Source: Candidatus Aerophobus profundus SCGC AAA252-L23 (GTDB taxonomy: Bacteria > Aerophobota > Aerophobia > Aerophobales > Aerophobaceae). Taken from it: a stretch of 12,219 nt of DNA. This document shows, in pieces, positions 1-5,238 of this stretch (position 1 is the stretch's first letter; each line of letters begins with the position of its first letter). The stretch is from contig AQRW01000113.1 of NCBI GenBank assembly GCA_000402295.1, positions 1 through 12,219 on the forward strand. Direction: 5' to 3'. The position numbers and the translations under genes are program-made. The notes under the pieces are model-generated. The model was not told where the DNA came from and did no database searches. It worked only from the letters and a program-made list of their open reading frames with translations.

Positions 1-96
1 AATCAAGAGATTGCCAAGGAACTGGAGAAAATACTTCTTCAGAAAGAGAGCAAGAAGAAGATTGCTCAGTTTATCAGAAGACTGCGAGAGGAATAA
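1..96 (+). CDS. C-terminal end of an unidentified protein (partial)
   Basis: The window opens inside a frame that reads 31 codons and stops at TAA 94-96. The encoded tail is strongly charged and helical (NQEIAKELEK near its start, FIRRLREE at the end), rich in Lys, Arg and Glu. It carries no motif that identifies a family; a tail of this kind occurs at the end of many cytoplasmic enzymes. No hairpin with a T-run follows the stop, so I cannot see where its transcript ends. The gene start lies outside the window. The reading frame is credible because of its amino-acid composition, but the function is unknown. Confidence 0.6.
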   Translation, partial: NQEIAKELEKILLQKESKKKIAQFIRRLREE

Positions 97-356
97 TCCT
101 CATTCACTCATTTTTACAAGGGAAGGTAAAGGTAGAAGAAGGGTGGGTAGTGCTTTTTGGTGAGCCCCTGGGCCAAATGAACACTTACAGAGAGGTAAAA
201 TCTAGGTAGCTTATACTTTTATCTGAGTTGACCTCTGATTAGGCTCTTGTTTTTTCTCATTTTTCTCTCCATGACCCAATATGGCAATCTACTTTCAATT
301 TCTCTGAGAACATAACAAGGTACTTGCTTGTTTCACTTGTATAGTTTAACATACAA
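97..356. other. Intergenic, no gene seen
   Basis: About 260 AT-rich bases without a sustained reading frame on either strand. The only structure I see is a 7-bp inverted repeat, CTTGTAT (336-342) and ATACAAG (351-357), which abuts the next hairpin. No RNA gene or promoter was recognised. Confidence 0.5.
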
Positions 357-376
357 GGGGAGCCTGAAGGCTCCCC
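357..376. repeat. Perfect 8-bp stem-loop, start of a GC-rich block
   Basis: GGGGAGCC (357-364), loop TGAA, GGCTCCCC (369-376) form a perfect hairpin. Read on the minus strand it is followed by TTGTATGTT, which is T-rich but not a clean T-tract, so it could be a weak terminator for minus-strand transcription. It sits at the boundary between AT-rich DNA on the left and a visibly GC-richer, gene-free block on the right. Confidence 0.5.
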
Positions 377-790
377 AGACGTGTCTTCGCTTCACAGGAT
401 CGTGGTGCCCGAGAGAGTGATTCTCTTGGCTGGGGCAGCTTTTGAGCTCCTTGTTGGGTGGGCCAGACTCCTCCCTGGTGTTGCCGTTCTTGTGTAGGGG
501 CGGCTTTAGGCACCCACAAGAGACAAACCAGGGACACTAAAGTGTCCCCTACAGAGATGGACGGAGTCCGGAATGGTAGCTCGAAAGCTCTCCCACCCAC
601 ATAGGCAGAGCTTCCTCCACCGCGGGGGCAATAGATGTTGCGGTAAGAATTCCAGTAGGCCCTTTAGTGGAACCTGGTTCATTACCAACGATCGGATTCC
701 TCGCTCTGCTCGGAGCAAGCTTGGCAATCTTAGTTTTTGCGGTTCCCACTCAGCTCTCGTGGTGGCAATGGCGGTGAGATACCTACTTTA
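377..790. other. GC-rich gene-free block with several hairpins
   Basis: More than 400 bases with no reading frame that looks like a protein. The short frames on both strands have unnatural composition and no family resemblance. The block is rich in short inverted repeats: the palindromic unit at 493-553, AGCT-CGAA-AGCT at about 578-589, and a degenerate CTCGCTCTGCTCGGAGCAAGC...GGCAATC stretch around 694-730. That last stretch resembles the CTCGCAATGACAG-type repeat seen intact near 11.6 kb. It could be a cluster of eroded repeats or one large structured RNA; the conserved cores of RNase P RNA and tmRNA were not found. Confidence 0.4.
493..553. repeat. Palindromic repeat, TGTAGGGG...CCCCTACA type
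   Basis: TGTAGGGG (493-500) pairs with CCCCTACA (546-553). An inner perfect hairpin lies between them: GGGACAC (531-537), loop TAAA, GTGTCCC (542-548). The outer and inner stems share bases, so the two folds are alternatives. The same outer TGTAG...CTACA architecture recurs at 5152-5214, and a GGTAG...CTACC version occurs at 7697-7750 and 11393-11465. This suggests one class of dispersed intergenic repeats. Confidence 0.6.
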
Positions 791-816
791 GTAAATATCT
801 ACCTTTTTTGGCCAAG

Positions 817-846
817 AAAAAACTCCCATTCGACAGTGAATGGGAG
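817..846 (-). terminator. Intrinsic terminator, minus strand
   Basis: Read on the minus strand, CTCCCATTC (846-838), loop ACTGTC, GAATGGGAG (831-823) form a perfect 9-bp stem followed directly by six T (822-817). It uses the same bases as the 3' arm of the 158-bp element, so this hairpin and the long end-to-end pairing exclude each other. Confidence 0.7.
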
Positions 847-980
847 CACACCACATACCTGACAGGTAAAATTCCACCCAAAAACAAAACCAGGTACGAG
901 CCTCTTTTTGACCGTGCCAGCAATCACTCTCTGTATACGGATTACAGAGATATTTTCTACCAGGCACTGTCGAATAGGAG
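823..980 (-). repeat. 158-bp element with 16-bp inverted ends (MITE-like or structured RNA)
   Basis: The ends are CTCCCATTCGACAGTG (823-838) and CACTGTCGAATAGGAG (965-980), inverted copies differing at one position. As a minus-strand transcript the ends pair over all 16 positions with one G-U wobble. Inside, TCTCTGTA and TACAGAGA form an 8-bp hairpin (about 936-957), GTGCC and GGCAC flank it, and TACCTG/CAGGTA repeats occur near 856-896. The 3' end of the minus transcript also folds as an independent terminator (see 817-846). No target-site duplication is visible. It could be a miniature transposable element or a free-standing structured RNA; I could not match it to a named RNA family. Confidence 0.55.
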
Positions 981-1157
981 TTTACTTAGCTGTCAAATTT
1001 TGCCCTCTTTTCTGTGCAATTGTGCATTTTCAGGAAAAAATTGAACCTGGATTTGGTAAATTGTTAACCAATCTTGAAGAGTGAAATCTAAAGTGATGAT
1101 CCACAATAACTTTAGCAAAAAATATTATTCAAATCACCGAACCTATGTTAAATTTCC

Positions 1158-1520
1158 CTAAATTTTTAACACCAGCATTTCTATTTCCTTTAGAACCTCA
1201 ATAATCCTCTTCTCTTTCGATTCTTTTACTCCTCCCGGAAGATGCTTATGATATGGGAAAGTTGGTACTTTGTGATGTGGTGCATTATCGTATCTGAAAA
1301 TCATTTTCCCACCCTTGTCCATCAAATGAAATCTATACTTCGGTCTTTCTTCCTTACTTATATATTCCATGAATTCAAGCACATACCCGTTTATGAAAAG
1401 CAATTCGCCCCGTATCATCCCTTCATCACTGCCGAACCCTTTGTAATCAATTTCCCTCTCTACAATGATTTTCGTTTCCGCTATTCTCCGCTCAACTTCG
1501 TTGAAGTAATCTGAAATCAA
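1158..1520 (-). CDS. TumE-like (DUF6516) toxin, module 1
   Basis: A 120-residue protein resembling the TumE/DUF6516 family, presumed toxins of type II toxin-antitoxin pairs. The characteristic C-terminal block is present as FRYDNAPHHKV followed by TFPYHKHLPGG. The module 2 toxin (3302-3691) has the equivalent YRHDNAAHKNW and TFPQHFHNG, so the R-x-D-N-A-x-H...TFP-x-H-x-H signature is visible twice in this window. I place the start at TTG 1520, giving a protein that begins at ISDYFNEVERRI as family members do. That TTG overlaps the TGA of the upstream antitoxin gene (TTGA), consistent with translational coupling. A longer frame from ATG 1592 would read through the antitoxin gene and is unlikely. 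The biochemical activity cannot be read from the sequence. Confidence 0.75.
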   Translation of the reverse strand: MISDYFNEVERRIAETKIIVEREIDYKGFGSDEGMIRGELLFINGYVLEFMEYISKEERPKYRFHLMDKGGKMIFRYDNAPHHKVPTFPYHKHLPGGVKESKEKRIIEVLKEIEMLVLKI

Positions 1521-1792
1521 TAGGATAACACCATCTTTATTTTGCCTATCTTCTTCTCTATCTCCGTAAGCCCTCTTGCCAAGCCCCACCATTCAAAGTA
1601 ATCTTGATCATCTCCAAGTTCACCTCGCTCAAACTTATTCACAAATTCCTCTGAAGACATCCCATACCTTTTCTTAAAACCTTCGATTTCTTTCCTTATC
1701 AAATTCACCTTCGCCTCTGATAATACAAGTTCTCTTTGGAGTGATTCTTTAATTATTGAAATCTCCTCTTCTGCCAAGGATGCTTTCATCAT
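1517..1792 (-). CDS. Probable antitoxin of TumE-like module 1
   Basis: A 91-residue, highly charged, mostly helical protein encoded just before the TumE-like toxin and overlapping it by TTGA. Its N-terminal half is coiled-coil-like. The C-terminal half contains YGMSSEEF, then FERGELGDDQDYFEWWG and LTEIEKKI. The partner protein of module 2 has the same layout (YKISSVKELEELYKKGEVEEKDSWQDL). Antitoxins of TumE-type toxins commonly end with such an acidic segment. A good ribosome site, AGGAG, lies 6 bases before ATG 1792; a second ATG follows immediately at 1789. The assignment rests on gene order, overlap and this shared layout rather than a recognised DNA-binding domain. Confidence 0.7.
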   Translation of the reverse strand: MMKASLAEEEISIIKESLQRELVLSEAKVNLIRKEIEGFKKRYGMSSEEFVNKFERGELGDDQDYFEWWGLARGLTEIEKKIGKIKMVLSY

Positions 1793-1826
1793 CGTTATCT
1801 CCTATGTCTTTATTTTTATTACATCT

Positions 1827-2045
1827 TTATAAATATATATCAAAGAGACACCCTCTGCCTTGATAAGAATAAAGAATTTCCTTTTCTGTTTGGATAGATC
1901 TTATATCAAGTTTGTATTGAGATGGAATCAATCTACAACGAATTTTATAAATTGATTTTTCTGCAATTTCATCAAAGGTGATTATTTCAGTCTTGGAGCT
2001 AACAGGATTCTTTTCAAGAATTAAGATAATTTTATCAATCTTCAA
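1827..2045 (-). pseudogene. Truncated TumE/DUF6516-like toxin, module 3
   Basis: A 72-codon frame starting at TTG 2045, which overlaps the TGA of the upstream small gene as TTGA, the same junction as module 1. The N-terminal part (KIDKIILILEKN, YKIRCRLIPSQYKLDIR, EILYSYQ) resembles the first half of DUF6516-type proteins. The frame then runs into GRGCLFDIYL and stops where the RxDNAxH...TFPxHxH half should follow. That conserved half is absent downstream: the next bases are the leader of the module 1 antitoxin. I read this as a toxin cut short by a deletion or by arrival of module 1. It could alternatively be a short natural variant, but loss of the family's most conserved block argues against activity. 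Confidence 0.55.
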
Positions 2046-2173
2046 TCATAAGTTTTAATTTTTCTTTCTACATAATTAGCAACTATATCCTTTAAAGCAA
2101 CCACCTCATTTTTATATACGCCTGAGGCTATGAGAGGTTTGATTAAATCAGAGATAATCTTCTCTGTCTTCAT
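2042..2173 (-). CDS. Small putative antitoxin (43 aa) of the truncated module 3
   Basis: A short frame reading MKTEKIISDLIKPLIASGVY near its start, then KNEVVALKDIVANYVERKI, and ending TYD. It stops at TGA 2044-2042, which overlaps the TTG start of the truncated toxin. ATG 2173 is preferred because GGAG (2188-2185) lies 11-12 bases upstream; an in-frame ATG at 2182 sits almost on top of that ribosome site. The 'Y-x-N-E-x-x-A-L-K-D-x-V...Y-V-E-R-K-I' pattern is typical of N-terminal parts of small antitoxins, and the protein may itself have lost a C-terminal part. No other function is suggested by the sequence. Confidence 0.5.
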   Translation of the reverse strand: MKTEKIISDLIKPLIASGVYKNEVVALKDIVANYVERKIKTYD

Positions 2174-2196
2174 CTTATTCATCTCCAACTGTTATT

Positions 2197-2394
2197 TCAT
2201 CCTAATTTCGGCAAACCATTAGAATTTATTAAGTTGCCTGCCGAGGCTGTTCTGACAAAGAGGATAACAACTCTTCTCTTATCCTTCTCAATAGTACAAA
2301 TTACCCTATATTCTCCTCCAGGAGGGGGAAAGTTACTTTTCTCAGGTTCGAGATTTATCCAATGAAGATGGAGCAGAGCTTCAAGGCGGAACGA
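2197..2394 (-). pseudogene. Possible RelE/ParE-like toxin remnant
   Basis: An open frame without a start codon, bounded upstream by TAG (2397-2395) and ending at TGA 2199-2197. It reads FRLEALLHLHW, then PPGGEYRVICTIEKDKRRVV and ILFVRTAS. The G-x-Y-R-V-I-x-x-I-x-x-x-x-x-x-V-V-I-L pattern resembles the C-terminal strands of RelE/ParE-superfamily toxins. The upstream stop and lack of an initiation site suggest a fragment. It lies directly before the module 3 gene pair. The resemblance is short and the call is tentative. Confidence 0.3.
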
Positions 2395-2501
2395 CTAACT
2401 GCCCCCTTGATCTTTAAAGTCTCTCCACTTAAACTAAATTTCATAAAAAATTAGTGTTTCCCTACTTATAGTTCTTTGCTACAATCAGTGTATGAGTCCG
2501 G

Positions 2502-2900
2502 TCAAAAGAACAAAGCATGCGGCGTATGATACTGGAGTGCACCCCTATGGTTGGTTAAAAGCCGGGCTCGGAACTGGGTAAGGAGAGTGGGGTGAAAGCT
2601 CTCATAGTTAAGAGAAAGGTTAAGAGCATGCTTCCACTTTATGTTAAAACGCAGCATCTCTATAGCCTCTCTGTCAGATAAACTCTCATAGTGCTTAAGG
2701 ATAAGGACTTTGGCTAATCTAGCTGGAGGAACAGAAGGCCGGCCATTGTTGAGGCAGTAAATATCAGCAAAGTGATCATCAGTTATGATGGTATCAGCAA
2801 GGTCATGCATTTTAGCGTAGAAGCTATTTTTCTTAATCAGATGGGCACAGACAAAGCCAGTGTCAAAAAAGGAAACTTGTTTTTCTTCTTTACCTAACAT
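2502..2900 (-). pseudogene. IS1182-type transposase, N-terminal fragment
   Basis: A 132-codon frame starting at ATG 2900 with AAGGA eight bases upstream. Residues 1-115 look like the N-terminal domain of IS1182/IS5-superfamily transposases: LADTIITDDHFADIYCL, NNGRPSVPPARLAKVLIL, LSDREAIEMLRFNIKWKHAL and HPTLLTQFRARL. After about position 2555 the homology ends and 17 unrelated residues follow. The DDE catalytic domain, normally several hundred residues more, is missing. The start side keeps its untranslated leader up to an IS-like terminal sequence at 3031-3054. This is a 5'-end relic of an insertion sequence and cannot transpose by itself. Confidence 0.75.
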
Positions 2901-3030
2901 TTTCTATCCTTAGATGGTGGTATTTTTCTTCTTATGAGAATGACTCTATTATACCACAGATAAGGATTTATGTCCAATCGAGAAACTCTTGAGAAAGAAC
3001 AAAATTAACCTAAGATATCAGGAGACCATA

Positions 3031-3054
3031 GGGGGTTTTTCAGCAGTCTTCTAG
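3031..3054 (-). mobile_element. Insertion-sequence end belonging to the IS1182-type relic
   Basis: On the minus strand this reads CTAGAAGACTGCTGAAAAAC followed by CCCC, upstream of the transposase fragment and in the position expected for its terminal repeat. A 15-base piece, CTAGAAGACTGCTGA, recurs exactly at 5126-5140 (with the preceding C at 5125), and TGAAAAACCCCC recurs at the other side of that small element (minus strand of 5218-5229). Confidence 0.55.
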
Positions 3055-3068
3055 ATGATATATCTTCT

Positions 3069-3107
3069 CTAAATAAAACTGAGGAACTCATGCTCAGTTT
3101 TATTTAG
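3069..3107. repeat. Perfect 15-bp stem-loop
   Basis: CTAAATAAAACTGAG (3069-3083) and CTCAGTTTTATTTAG (3093-3107) form a perfect stem around a 9-base loop. It is AT-rich and symmetrical, with A-rich left and T-rich right arms. It could therefore terminate transcription in either direction, or be the end of a mobile element; it lies 15 bases from the IS end at 3031-3054. Confidence 0.55.
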
Positions 3108-3122
3108 AAGTTCTTAGAGTGC

Positions 3123-3265
3123 AGGATTGTTCAGATAGGCATCTTTTACTTCGATGGTCACTTCATTCCCTATTATGGAACAGAGAATCTAACCAAAGGC
3201 TTCTATACCACATACGATTAGCTATGAAGGGAAACTTGCACTACTTTGTAAATAAATTCCTCTAT
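3123..3265 (+). pseudogene. DDE-transposase-like fragment, frameshifted
   Basis: Plus-strand reading from 3123 gives IVQIGIFYFDGHFIPYYGT, then NLTKGFYTTYD, then a stop. In another frame from 3224 it continues MKGNLHYFVNKF. Joined across the frameshift, this follows the pattern 'YFDGHF-PYYG...KG..TT...A..GN-HYFVN', which I recognise from a family of putative DDE-type transposases in environmental bacteria. Start, catalytic C-terminus and flanking parts are missing. It is a short relic; the exact IS family cannot be named. Confidence 0.45.
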
Positions 3266-3301
3266 TTATGCCTATTTGTGTTACCCCTTTGGGAAGTCGG
3301 G

Positions 3302-3691
3302 CTAAGCTCCAGAGTTTAGGCAAGTTGCCCTTCCTAATTTTTTTCTCACAAAGTTCAAGAAATATCTGAGAGCTTCTGCTGGTTCCTCGCTTATATAGCT
3401 TTCCCTCACTCTGTCTTCGCTTCCATTATGAAAGTGTTGGGGAAATGTTTTGATGTTTTCCCAGTTCTTATGAGCAGCATTATCATGACGATAAATAGAA
3501 CCATTAATAAATTTTCTTTCCCAATGATAACTATATCTTCCCTTTAACTTCAGTGAGAACCATATATCTATAAAACTTCCATCAGTGAGAACGATGCGAA
3601 GTTCATTAATATCGGTAAATATTACATCTTCAACAATATCGCTAAACTCAACTTCAGCAACTTCTTTAAGTTCTCTGGTATTAATGATCAT
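3302..3691 (-). CDS. TumE-like (DUF6516) toxin, module 2
   Basis: A 129-residue protein of the TumE/DUF6516 type. The N-terminal region has alternating strands (VEFSDIVEDVIFTDINEL, RIVLTDGSFIDIWFSLKL). The signature block SIYRHDNAAHKNW...TFPQHFHNGSE follows, then a helical C-terminus (EALRYFLNFVRKKL). The module 1 toxin shares the R-x-D-N-A-x-H and TFP-x-H-x-H motifs. ATG 3691 overlaps the antitoxin stop as ATGA, so the two are very probably translated in a coupled way. The last ten residues (RATCLNSGA) lie outside the conserved region. The pair is complete and carries no visible lesion, so it may be active. Confidence 0.75.
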   Translation of the reverse strand: MIINTRELKEVAEVEFSDIVEDVIFTDINELRIVLTDGSFIDIWFSLKLKGRYSYHWERKFINGSIYRHDNAAHKNWENIKTFPQHFHNGSEDRVRESYISEEPAEALRYFLNFVRKKLGRATCLNSGA

Positions 3692-3972
3692 TCTTTGAGA
3701 AGTTTTTCTAATTCGTCCCTTTTAAATTCCAGATGATCCAGTTTTTGTAAATCCTGCCAAGAATCTTTCTCTTCTACCTCTCCTTTTTTGTATAACTCTT
3801 CTAATTCCTTAACAGAGGAAATTTTGTACTCTCCTGTAATTTTAAAGATTTCTGTCTTTATCTCTCTTAGCTTTCTTTCCAAAAAAACTTTCAAACTCTC
3901 TTCTATCAGAGCATCTTTAGATAAATTAAACTCACGAGCTAACATCTCAAGTCTCCCGGTCTTTAATGACAT
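3688..3972 (-). CDS. Probable antitoxin of TumE-like module 2
   Basis: A 94-residue charged helical protein. An N-terminal segment (LEMLAREFNLSKDALIEESL) looks like a helix-turn-helix or ribbon-helix-type region. The acidic part YKISSVKELEELYKKGEVEE and DSWQDLQKLDHLEFKRDELE corresponds in layout to the antitoxin of module 1. ATG 3972 has AGGAG six bases upstream, and a plausible promoter lies at 4033-4060. The stop overlaps the toxin start (ATGA). The role is inferred from gene order and from this similarity. Autoregulation by the antitoxin is common in such pairs but no clear operator palindrome was found. Confidence 0.7.
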   Translation of the reverse strand: MSLKTGRLEMLAREFNLSKDALIEESLKVFLERKLREIKTEIFKITGEYKISSVKELEELYKKGEVEEKDSWQDLQKLDHLEFKRDELEKLLKE

Positions 3973-4032
3973 ATCATTCTCCTTTTTGATGAACCTCTTA
4001 TTCCTCCTTTTTCTTCTAATTTCACTTTCATT

Positions 4033-4060
4033 AGAATACTCTATGAAAACTAAAAGTCAA
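4033..4060 (-). promoter_or_regulatory. Predicted sigma-70 promoter for TA module 2
   Basis: Minus strand: TTGACT (4060-4055), a 16-base spacer, TATTCT (4038-4033). Transcription would begin near 4026, about 50 bases before the antitoxin ATG 3972. The -35 box matches consensus at five of six positions. Confidence 0.5.
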
Positions 4061-4138
4061 TTACGGAAGAGGCTCTCAAGTCTTGCGACTACCGATATTG
4101 ATCTACTCCGTTGCCAAATGGCCGGATTTGCAGTAAGT

Positions 4139-4555
4139 GGGGTCAGGTCTTGCATTCATGCATTCTTTCCTCTCAGAGCCCAACTAAGGACTCTAAAAAA
4201 GATGATCAAACCGCCGGTGTTCTCGGTTGAACGGCTGGGTGTATACCTCTCTTGACTGTCTCATTCTTTTGCTCAAACTTCTCACCGGGTGTTTCAACGA
4301 GTAAATGATAAGGGTTATTTATCAAAACAACAGAAATGAGATAATCAGTTAAATCTTTTTTACCACCGAGCAGGGAAAATCTAAGAGGTTCTTTTCGTCC
4401 TTATTATCCGGAAAGATTATCTTTTGTGTATTATTCCTGGAAGTTATGTGATAAAAGGCTTCTGGGAACTACATTCTCGGTGGTCCTGTCCCATGTTCCT
4501 CCCACAGTGAAATATACCATATTAAATTAAGTGTTGCACTGCAAGACCTGACCCC
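4139..4555. mobile_element. Relic of a REP-associated (Y1) transposase element with 16-bp inverted repeats
   Basis: GGGGTCAGGTCTTGCA (4139-4154) and TGCAAGACCTGACCCC (4540-4555) are perfect inverted repeats. A less exact outward extension begins with GCAGTA on each side. They bound 417 bases that hold broken minus-strand pieces of a Y1-type transposase. Full-length elements would be expected to be longer because an intact gene of this family is about 0.6-1 kb, so the element is internally deleted as well as frameshifted. Confidence 0.7.
4193..4430 (-). pseudogene. REP-associated tyrosine transposase (Y1_Tnp) fragments
   Basis: Three minus-strand frames give pieces that match consecutive parts of Y1 transposases of the REP-associated class. 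They are QKIIFPDNKDEKNLLDF (family pattern 'xxIFxDDxDRxxFLxLL'), then NNPYHLLVETPGE (family 'MPNHYHLLVETP'), then RMRQSREVYTQPFNREHRRF and DHLF before a stop (family 'MRQLNGxYTQxFNRRHRRxGHLFQ'). The HxH metal site is degraded to PYH and the catalytic tyrosine region is missing. At least two frameshifts separate the pieces, so the gene is dead. Gene order and spacing of the pieces are preserved, which supports true descent rather than chance. Confidence 0.7.
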
Positions 4556-4587
4556 TATGTCTACTGCTAACCTTGTTCTCTGGTAGA

Positions 4588-4619
4588 GGGTAAAAGGGTA
4601 AAAGTGAAAAGGGTAAAAA
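4588..4619. repeat. Short tandem repeat, (GGGTAAAA) units
   Basis: GGGTAAAA is repeated at 4588-4595 and 4596-4603, followed by GTGAAAA and a further GGGTAAAAA (4611-4619). It fills the gap between the Y1 element and the end of the SUMF1 pseudogene. No function is apparent. Confidence 0.6.
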
Positions 4620-4620
4620 T

Positions 4621-5125
4621 CTAAGGAGACCTGGCGCAGCGGAACCCCAGACCGCGGGCCGTGATGCCTGGTGTGTCGTGGCCACGATACGCACAGCGCA
4701 AGCCGCGCCGGCATCACTGCCCTAACTACCACCCCGGAAGACGCGAAAAGAGGCGTTATTAGGACCCGAAGGGTTATTAGGGGGACTGTTCGCATAGTAG
4801 TTTCTGTCATACCAATCAGAGCACCACTCCCAGACATTGCCGGCCAGATCAAAAAGACCGTAGCCGTTGGGAGAATAGTGTCCTACCGGGGCAGAGTATC
4901 TGTAGCCATCATCGGGTTCTTCATCAAAAAAATTGCATTGACTTCCGTCAGGCTCTTTATCTCCCGAGGGATACTTCCTTCCTACTAAGCCTTCCCTATC
5001 AGCTTTTTCCCACTCAGCCTCGGTGGGAAGACGTTTCCCGGCCCACTTAGCATAGGTTATCGCATCATTCCAGCTTACATACACCACTGGATGGTTATCT
5101 TCTCCCCAGTAACTAGGCGCCCCCC
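4621..5125 (-). pseudogene. SUMF1/formylglycine-generating-enzyme-like domain, broken
   Basis: Minus-strand translation gives the C-terminal half of an FGE-sulfatase (SUMF1) domain: GAPSYWGEDNHPVVYVSWND, AKWAGKRLPTEAEWEKA, YGLFDLAGNVWEWCSDWYD and FRVFRGGS. There are three lesions. The N-terminal half of the domain is missing at the junction near 5125. The codon after RGGS, normally Trp (TGG) in RGGSW, is TAG (4724-4722). Near 4703 the frame shifts by one base, after which the expected ending LRCAYRGHDTPGITARGLGF and RCARSP is found, closing at TAG 4623-4621. Family members act on sulfatases or serve as extracellular and ligand-binding modules. This copy cannot make a complete domain. Confidence 0.75.
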
Positions 5126-5238
5126 TAGAAGACTGCTGATAAAGTGGTTTTTTGTAGAGGTTTCATTTATGAAACTTGCTTTAATAAAGGGTCCGATAAA
5201 TCAGACCGCTACAATATGGGGGTTTTTCACCAGCCTCA
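5126..5238. mobile_element. Small inverted-repeat element (MITE-like) with IS1182-type ends
   Basis: The left end TAGAAGACTGCTGATAAA (from 5126) and the right end, read inward on the minus strand as GGCTGGTGAAAAACCCCC (5235-5218), are imperfect inverted copies. The left end shares CTAGAAGACTGCTGA with the IS end at 3031-3054. The right end matches that end's GACTGCTGAAAAACCCCC at 16 of 18 bases. Inside lies a palindromic unit, TTGTAG (5152-5157) ... CTACAA (5209-5214), with an inner hairpin GTTTCAT-TT-ATGAAAC (5160-5175) and a second, imperfect one (GGTCCGAT/ATCAGACC, about 5190-5207). It sits exactly between a truncated SUMF1 domain and the stop codon of the next gene. No clean target duplication is seen. 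Confidence 0.55.

Noticed and set aside
357..790. RNase P RNA or tmRNA
   Set aside because: The conserved cores of these RNAs (such as GAGGAAAGTCC for RNase P, or a tRNA-like 3' end for tmRNA) are not present on either strand.
573..791. 72-codon plus-strand frame in the GC-rich block
   Set aside because: No ribosome site, unnatural composition, and it runs through repeat-like hairpins.
808..1044. Plus-strand frame of 78 codons with fairly natural composition (KKLPFDSEWEH..., LYTDYRDIFYQ...)
   Set aside because: It starts at TTG without a ribosome site, spans the inverted-end element at 823-980, and no protein family is recognisable.
1520..1592. Extension of the module 1 toxin upstream to ATG 1592
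   Set aside because: The extra 24 codons lie inside the antitoxin gene in another frame; the family start at TTG 1520 with the TTGA overlap is far more plausible.
4469..4852. 127-codon minus-strand frame overlapping the SUMF1 C-terminus and the Y1 relic
   Set aside because: It is a shadow: the SUMF1 residues are read in other frames, and the frame crosses the boundary between two unrelated elements.
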